From assembly GCA_020061995.1 (NCBI GenBank), contig JAGUXE010000085.1, positions 1 through 10,766 of the forward strand: 10,766 bases of DNA. Direction: 5' to 3'. Position 1 is the stretch's first letter. Every line of letters starts with the position of its first letter. This document shows, one piece after another, positions 6,473 to 10,766 of the stretch. The notes beneath the pieces are model-generated. The model did no database searches. It was not told where the DNA came from and saw nothing but the letters and a program-made list of their open reading frames with translations. Position numbers and translations under genes: made by a program. The DNA is from Ignavibacteriales bacterium (lineage in GTDB: Bacteria > Bacteroidota > Ignavibacteria > Ignavibacteriales > Ignavibacteriaceae).

Positions 6473-8611
6473 ATGCGATTAGTCAAATTACTTATCCTGA
6501 TTGTATTTTTTACATCACCACTTTTGGTATCACAAATCAATGATGCTGCGAATTCCGGTAAGATTGTATTCAGCCAGTTCGACAAAGCGAGTCTGGATCA
6601 AAAAGGGATACCAACTGTTGATAGAGGCAACAATAATACTGATGTTCATAGGGGAATTATTCAGTGGTCCGAAGGTTTTGAGGGGTTAACATTCCCTCCA
6701 ACAGGTTGGTCAAGATATAATCTAGATGGTGGAACCTACCAATGGGATCGATATGCAACTACTCCAATCTTTGGAACTGCTTCTGCTGCAATTCGATGGG
6801 AGTCGTCTACCGTAACTAATGATGATTGGTTGATTACACCACAGTTTTTAGTCAATTCAGGAGATATGTTAAAGTTTTGGGCAAAAGGTTCGGCTACTTT
6901 TTTCGATAGTGTTCAAATCTACTATTCTTTAACCGGAGGTACACCACCGACCAATTATACTCATTTGGTAACATATAGACCTGTAGCTACTGCTGAATTG
7001 TTTCAGGTTTCATTGAATTCGTTTTCAGGTCAAAATATCTATATAGGATTTCGTTATCATGCAATCGATGAATTGCGACTTTACCTCGATAGTGTATACG
7101 TGGAAACCCCGGTAGCGAATGATGTCGGTGTATCAATGATTGGTGTTCCATCTACGGTTGAACCGGGAGTTATTATCCCAACAGCTACGGTAAAAAATTA
7201 TGGAGCCAACGCAGCATCTTTTAATGTAACCATGAATATTGGTAGTTACTCTTCTACAAAATCAGTTTCAAATTTAGCTCCGGATGCTTCATCTAGTGTA
7301 ACCTTTGACAATTGGAATGCTAATCTTGGAATTTATGAAGTTAAGGTTTACACTCAACTAACAGGCGATTTGAATGCTGCTAATGATACCTTAAAAAAAT
7401 CAGTCAGTGTCTCAAATCTTCTTTACTCAAATGGACCATTTATTACAAATCCTGGTCAGGGTCCGGGGGGAACTGATTTAAGCGTTCTTCAAACGGGTTG
7501 GAATATTATCGGAAGTAGTATGGCGCAAACAGGTCCTTTCAGAATTGCTGATGATTTTGTTGTAACAACAACCGCCACAATTACATCTTTTACATTTTAT
7601 GGTTACCAAACAGGCTCAACAACTACATCTTCTTTCACAGGAGTGAATGTTAGAATTTGGTCTGGTGAACCGGGTACCGGCACAATAGTTTACGGTGACA
7701 TCACCACTAATGTAATGGGGTCTACTGAATGGATAAATGCGTATCGTGTTACTTCAACTACTCTTACAAACACACAAAGACCAATAATGGCAATAACAGC
7801 TAATGTTAATGTTACACTAAACCCCGGATCGTATTGGGTTGATTTCCAAACTTCAGGAACAGTAGCCAGTGGACCTTGGGCAGTACCAATAACAATTCCA
7901 AATAACACTGGTCCAACGGGGAATGCTCTGCAGGGTTTAACTACAGGTCTTTGGCAACCTGCAAATGATTCCGGAGGGACAGTAGGAGTTGTTAGACTAG
8001 GATTTCCCTTCTCGATAAGAGGTACAGCCGGTTCTATTATTCCTGTAGAGTTAACCTCATTCAAAGTACAGGCAGAAGGAAACAGTGTTAATTTAACCTG
8101 GTCAACATCAACGGAAACAAATAATAAAGGATTCGAAGTTGAAAGAAAATCGGGTGAATTATTTGAATCAATAGCTTTTGTAGATGGATTTGGAACAACC
8201 ACCGAAAGCAAAAATTATTCATTTACCGATAATAATTTAACATCGGGAACATTTGTTTATCGTCTAAAACAAATAGATTATGATGGTACTGTATCTTATA
8301 GTAAAGAGATTGAAGTAGAAGTAACAGTTCCTGAACAGTATTCATTAAGTCAAAACTATCCGAATCCATTTAATCCGATAACAAAGATAGAGTTTTCATT
8401 GGCATCGGAATCAAAAGTAACGATGAAGATATTTAATACACTAGGAGAAGAAGTAGCTACCTTAGTAAACACATCAATGCCGGCAGGTATTCACAGTGTA
8501 AATTATGATGCTACAAAGATGAATAGCGGCGTATATTTCTATTCAATAGAAGCAAGTGGATTAAACGGGTCAGGATTCAGAAGTGTTAAAAAGATGGTAT
8601 TAATGAAGTAA
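6473..8611 (+). CDS. Secreted choice-of-anchor J / CARDB-like protein with type IX sorting domain
   Basis: A 712-residue exported protein. The signal peptide spans about residues 1-20 (MRLVK, hydrophobic to LLVS). A choice-of-anchor J/cleaved-adhesin domain follows (about 65-211: EGFEGLTFPPTGW, DDWLITPQF, LKFWAKG, LYLDSVYV). Residues about 214-314 resemble a CARDB repeat (NDVGVSMIGVP...VKNYGANAASFNV...DTLKKSVSV). Residues about 317-517 are a beta-rich domain I cannot name, with DDFVV, VNVRIWSGEPG and GSYWVDF. Then come the FnIII-like domain (523-618) and the type IX sorting tail (620-712, SLSQNYPNPFNP). No catalytic signature is seen; binding or adhesion at the cell surface is inferred. It is a mosaic: the leader and first codons match the gene at 1848, while the 3' end matches the gene at 3319. 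The start is fixed by AAGGAGG and a 9-nt identical start context in the paralogue. Confidence 0.9.
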   Translation: MRLVKLLILIVFFTSPLLVSQINDAANSGKIVFSQFDKASLDQKGIPTVDRGNNNTDVHRGIIQWSEGFEGLTFPPTGWSRYNLDGGTYQWDRYATTPIFGTASAAIRWESSTVTNDDWLITPQFLVNSGDMLKFWAKGSATFFDSVQIYYSLTGGTPPTNYTHLVTYRPVATAELFQVSLNSFSGQNIYIGFRYHAIDELRLYLDSVYVETPVANDVGVSMIGVPSTVEPGVIIPTATVKNYGANAASFNVTMNIGSYSSTKSVSNLAPDASSSVTFDNWNANLGIYEVKVYTQLTGDLNAANDTLKKSVSVSNLLYSNGPFITNPGQGPGGTDLSVLQTGWNIIGSSMAQTGPFRIADDFVVTTTATITSFTFYGYQTGSTTTSSFTGVNVRIWSGEPGTGTIVYGDITTNVMGSTEWINAYRVTSTTLTNTQRPIMAITANVNVTLNPGSYWVDFQTSGTVASGPWAVPITIPNNTGPTGNALQGLTTGLWQPANDSGGTVGVVRLGFPFSIRGTAGSIIPVELTSFKVQAEGNSVNLTWSTSTETNNKGFEVERKSGELFESIAFVDGFGTTTESKNYSFTDNNLTSGTFVYRLKQIDYDGTVSYSKEIEVEVTVPEQYSLSQNYPNPFNPITKIEFSLASESKVTMKIFNTLGEEVATLVNTSMPAGIHSVNYDATKMNSGVYFYSIEASGLNGSGFRSVKKMVLMK

Positions 8612-8657
8612 TTCATTAGTTTTCATAATAACTTGAAGCCCGGTTTTATCCGGGCTT
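8039..8657 (+). repeat. Direct repeat, copy 2 (FnIII + sorting tail + terminator)
   Basis: This is the second copy of the 619-nt block at 5539-6157. Its terminator is followed by a proper T-run, unlike copy 1. Mismatches are scattered, and no frameshift or gap occurs, so both copies remain coding. Confidence 0.95.
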
Positions 8658-8661
8658 TTTT
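8636..8661 (+). terminator. Rho-independent terminator of third secreted protein gene
   Basis: AAGCCCGG (8636-8643), loop TTTTAT, CCGGGCTT (8650-8657), with a T-run at 8656-8661. The 8-bp GC-rich stem and T-tract make this the most convincing terminator in the window. It should isolate the secreted protein genes from the downstream membrane protein and kinase genes. Confidence 0.9.
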
Positions 8662-8705
8662 ATTGGCAAGAATTTTGGTTATATTTTATACAAAAAAGAA
8701 TAAGA

Positions 8706-9137
8706 ATGATGGAACTGAATTTAACAACACCGGCATTATTATTTCCGGCGATTTCACTTTTACTATTAGCTTACACGAATCGATTTTTAACAATTGCTTC
8801 TCTTATCAGAAATTTACATGCTTCTTATAAAGATAATCCTGAAGATGTAATAACTATCGGGCAAATTCAAAATTTGCGTCATCGTGTCAATTTAATAAAG
8901 CATATGCAAGGACTAGGAATCTCAAGCCTATTTCTATGTGTTCTTTGTATGTTTGTACTGTTTGGAGGCTATATTGATTTAGGGAAGTGGATTTTTGGTT
9001 TAAGTTTAGTTTTGCTGCTACTTTCACTAGCTTTATCTATTTGGGAAATTCAAATTTCAGTTGATGCGCTTAATCTTCGTTTAAGCGATATTGAACATGT
9101 CGACTCAAGAAGACTTAAAAACAATTCAACAACTTGA
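8706..9137 (+). CDS. DUF2721-type small membrane protein
   Basis: A 143-residue predicted integral membrane protein. The N-terminus, TTPALLFPAISLLLLAYTNRFL (residues 7-28) followed by ASLIR, is the signature of the DUF2721 family, which has no established function to my knowledge. Three hydrophobic segments are visible: about 9-28, 70-90 and 94-112, with the basic, soluble stretch 34-66 between the first two. Length is about what I expect for the family. Two adjacent ATG codons (8706 and 8709) are possible starts; the ribosome binding site is only a purine-rich AAAAAAGAATAAG. TTGGCA (8663-8668) right after the upstream terminator might be part of its promoter, but no good -10 stands at the right spacing. 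It lies 67 nt upstream of the kinase gene on the same strand, so co-transcription is possible, though a hairpin overlaps its stop codon. Confidence 0.82.
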   Translation: MMELNLTTPALLFPAISLLLLAYTNRFLTIASLIRNLHASYKDNPEDVITIGQIQNLRHRVNLIKHMQGLGISSLFLCVLCMFVLFGGYIDLGKWIFGLSLVLLLLSLALSIWEIQISVDALNLRLSDIEHVDSRRLKNNSTT

Positions 9138-9144
9138 ATTGTTT
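9119..9144 (+). terminator. 11-bp hairpin spanning the stop codon of the DUF2721 gene
   Basis: AAACAATTCAA (9119-9129) and TTGAATTGTTT (9134-9144) are perfect reverse complements with a 4-nt CAAC loop; the TGA stop lies at the base of the right arm. The stem is AT-rich, with a U-rich 3' arm but no further T-run, so it may be an attenuator, an mRNA-stabilising hairpin or a weak terminator before the kinase gene. Confidence 0.45.
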
Positions 9145-9204
9145 GTTGATAGAATAATAAAATTCAAATTTAAATAATGTTTAATAATTTCTAGTTGGTA
9201 TATT

Positions 9205-10377
9205 ATGAGCACGGATTTTGAATCAGTTACATATTTCGATACTCCCTTTAGAACATCTGACGATGTCATTAGAGAGAATTCAAGAGAAATTCTTTCACAA
9301 CCGTTTATCAATGATATTCTTGAGGGAATGAATAACGCTGTTGTTATTCTAGATTATAACAGACAAATAGTAGCATTCAATCTTTTAGCAAAAAAATTAT
9401 TTGAGTTCTATAAAACAGATATTGTTTTAGGTAAAAGACTGGGCGAAGCTTTAAATTGTATTCATTCAGATGTAATGCCTTCAGGATGTGGGACTTCTCA
9501 GTTTTGTCAAGAGTGTGGTGTTGCACAAGCATTAAAAAATCACAAAGAAAGTTTTAATAAAGAAGTTAATGAATGCAGAATAACGACTGCAAAAGATTCT
9601 GTTGAAATATCACTTGATTTGAAAGTCTCGGCTTCATCTTTGAGAATTAATACTAATAAATATATTGTCTTTACAATTCAAGATATTTCAGATGAAAAGA
9701 GAAGACATGCTTTGGAGCGTATTTTTTTTCACGATATTCTTAATACAGCCGGAGCGATTAGAGGGATTTCAGAGGTATTGCAAGATTCTGAGAACTTCGA
9801 TGAGGTAGTGGAGTTTAAAGATCTATTGGCTTACTCATCAAATCAACTAATACAAGAAATCCAATCTCAAAGGGAATTAGTACATGCTGAGAATGGTCAA
9901 TTAAAAGTTAATCAGCATTTCGTAAAAATCAATTGGCTTTTAGACAGTGTATTCAGTATATACTCAAAGCATGATTCAGCACGTAGTAAAATATTAAAGT
10001 ATGAGCATTTAATTAGTGACGAAACAATTTCAACAGATATGGTTTTATTAACAAGATCTCTCGGCAACCTTATTAAGAATGCACTAGAGGCTACTACTGA
10101 CAATAATTTTCCAGTTGTTTTTTGGACCGAAATTAAAGATGATTCAGTTTTATTTCATGTAAAAAACAACACCGTAATGCCTGAGAATATTCAACTTCAA
10201 ATGTTTCAAAGATCTTTTTCTACTAAAGGTGAAAGAGGCAGAGGGATTGGTACATATAGTGTCAAATTGTTAGTGCAGCAATATTTAAATGGTAAAGTTT
10301 ATTTTGTTTCCAATGAGGGTGTTAAAACAATTTTTACAATCGAATTACCATTGCTGATGAAAAACAAAGTTGAATAA
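9205..10377 (+). CDS. Cytoplasmic PAS-domain sensor histidine kinase with four-cysteine motif
   Basis: A 390-residue histidine kinase with no signal peptide or membrane segment. A PAS domain occupies about residues 38-160 (ILEGMNNAVVILDYNRQIVAFN ends at 59). Within it lies C85-I-H, then GCGTSQFCQECG, giving C85, C95, C101 and C104, a possible Zn, Fe-S, haem or thiol-redox site. The phosphoacceptor region is FFHDILNTAGAI with H176 (HDxxN rather than the common HExxxP). The N-box is LGNLIKNALEAT (286-297). The usual DxGxG G1 box is replaced by VKNNTVMPE (319-327), followed by FQRSFSTKG and the glycine-rich G2 box GRGIGTYS (345-352). This pattern resembles a PAS-kinase group I recall from Deltaproteobacteria and other anaerobes. 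Activity looks plausible because H, N and G2 boxes are intact. No response regulator is adjacent, so it is an orphan here. The ribosome binding site is weak. The next gene starts 28 nt downstream. Confidence 0.9.
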   Translation: MSTDFESVTYFDTPFRTSDDVIRENSREILSQPFINDILEGMNNAVVILDYNRQIVAFNLLAKKLFEFYKTDIVLGKRLGEALNCIHSDVMPSGCGTSQFCQECGVAQALKNHKESFNKEVNECRITTAKDSVEISLDLKVSASSLRINTNKYIVFTIQDISDEKRRHALERIFFHDILNTAGAIRGISEVLQDSENFDEVVEFKDLLAYSSNQLIQEIQSQRELVHAENGQLKVNQHFVKINWLLDSVFSIYSKHDSARSKILKYEHLISDETISTDMVLLTRSLGNLIKNALEATTDNNFPVVFWTEIKDDSVLFHVKNNTVMPENIQLQMFQRSFSTKGERGRGIGTYSVKLLVQQYLNGKVYFVSNEGVKTIFTIELPLLMKNKVE

Positions 10378-10405
10378 TGGACCATTTAAATAGAGATATC
10401 ATCAT

Positions 10406-10766
10406 TTGAAATTTCATAAAAATCTTATTCAAGGTATAGTAGAATCTGTCGATCAAATATTTAACCAAAATATTTATGCGGATAAACTTATCGAGAAAAC
10501 TTTGCGTTCAAATCCAAAGTGGGGAGCGCGTGATAGAAAGCTGATTGCTGAAACTATTTATGAATTAGTCCGTTGGAAAAGACTTTACTTTTCAATTCTT
10601 GAAGATGAAAACACCTCGATTAAAAATATTTGGTTGATTACCGGAATCCATTTTATCTTACAAAATTATACTTTACCTGATTGGAGTGAATTCTCCGAAC
10701 TAAATAGGGAAGAAATTCTACAGAGAAATAATCATTTCAAAAATGAGAGAAAAATTCGTGAATCAA
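10406..10766 (+). CDS. RsmB/NOP-family rRNA cytosine-C5 methyltransferase, N-terminal part
   Basis: The first 120 codons of a gene that runs off the right edge. Start TTG (10406-10408) gives MKFHKNLIQGIVES; the frame is closed by TAG at 10391-10393 and contains no ATG between, with a modest AGAGA ribosome binding site (10392-10396). The stretch YADKLIEKTLRSNPKWGARDRKLIAETIYELVRWKRL (residues 24-60 region) is the helical NusB-like N-terminal domain that precedes the SAM-dependent methyltransferase domain in RsmB/NOP proteins, which make 5-methylcytosine in 16S rRNA (position 967 for E. coli RsmB). The FHKNL and KWGARDR motifs resemble the Bacteroidetes/Chlorobi forms. The catalytic cysteines and SAM site lie beyond the window, so the exact rRNA position is not determinable. 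It may be co-transcribed with the kinase 28 nt upstream. Confidence 0.85.
   Translation, partial: MKFHKNLIQGIVESVDQIFNQNIYADKLIEKTLRSNPKWGARDRKLIAETIYELVRWKRLYFSILEDENTSIKNIWLITGIHFILQNYTLPDWSEFSELNREEILQRNNHFKNERKIRES

Noticed and set aside
7690..8211. 173-codon antisense ORF inside the third secreted protein gene
   Set aside because: It is opposite a clear coding sequence with domain homology; a related antisense ORF at 5490-5711 exists only because the underlying tail is duplicated.
5539..8657. Insertion sequence or transposon flanked by 619-nt direct repeats
   Set aside because: The segment between the repeats is an ordinary secreted protein gene with no transposase, and the repeats themselves are coding domains without terminal inverted repeats.
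8633..8830. 65-codon ORF starting within the terminator and overlapping the DUF2721 gene
   Set aside because: It begins inside the hairpin, has no ribosome binding site, and is out of frame with a recognisable DUF2721 protein.
1..10766. CRISPR array, tRNA, rRNA, defence or biosynthetic system
   Set aside because: I saw no regularly spaced short repeats, no cloverleaf-like or rRNA-like stretches, and no nuclease, toxin-antitoxin or biosynthetic enzymes beyond PurE.

Overview
The window most likely comes from an AT-rich member of the FCB group, probably Ignavibacteria or a close Chlorobi/Bacteroidetes-like lineage. Three large exported proteins end in the sorting tail of the type IX secretion system, with the 'QNYPNPFNP' signature that is especially common in Ignavibacteria-type genomes. 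Two of these genes have textbook AAGGAGG ribosome binding sites, which argues against a classical Bacteroidetes that rarely uses them. The taxonomic call is an inference; there is no rRNA here.

Layout. At the left edge is the 3' part of purE (purine synthesis, +), converging after 8 nt on a cation diffusion facilitator metal transporter (-). A 417-nt AT-rich gap follows, carrying two clear inverted repeats. Positions 1848-8611 hold three same-strand secreted protein genes of 425, 930 and 712 residues. Each has a signal peptide, beta-sandwich adhesin-type domains, an FnIII-like domain and a type IX sorting tail, and each is followed by its own hairpin terminator. After them come a small DUF2721-type membrane protein, an orphan cytoplasmic PAS-histidine kinase with a four-cysteine motif, and the start of an RsmB/NOP-type rRNA cytosine methyltransferase that runs off the right edge.

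How the parts relate. purE, the transporter and the rRNA methylase look like ordinary chromosomal genes. The three secreted proteins form a paralogous surface/secreted cargo island; the secretion machinery itself is not in the window. The most notable structure is a mosaic. The second and third genes share a 619-nt 3' block (last FnIII-like domain, sorting tail, stop codon and terminator) at about 96% identity, while the rest of the two genes is unrelated at nucleotide level. The third gene's 5' end (promoter-like element, ribosome binding site and first signal-peptide codons) instead matches the first gene. This suggests recombination or gene conversion that swaps the exposed domains between a standard export front end and a standard secretion back end. 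I see no CRISPR array, tRNA, rRNA, transposase, or defence or biosynthetic system.
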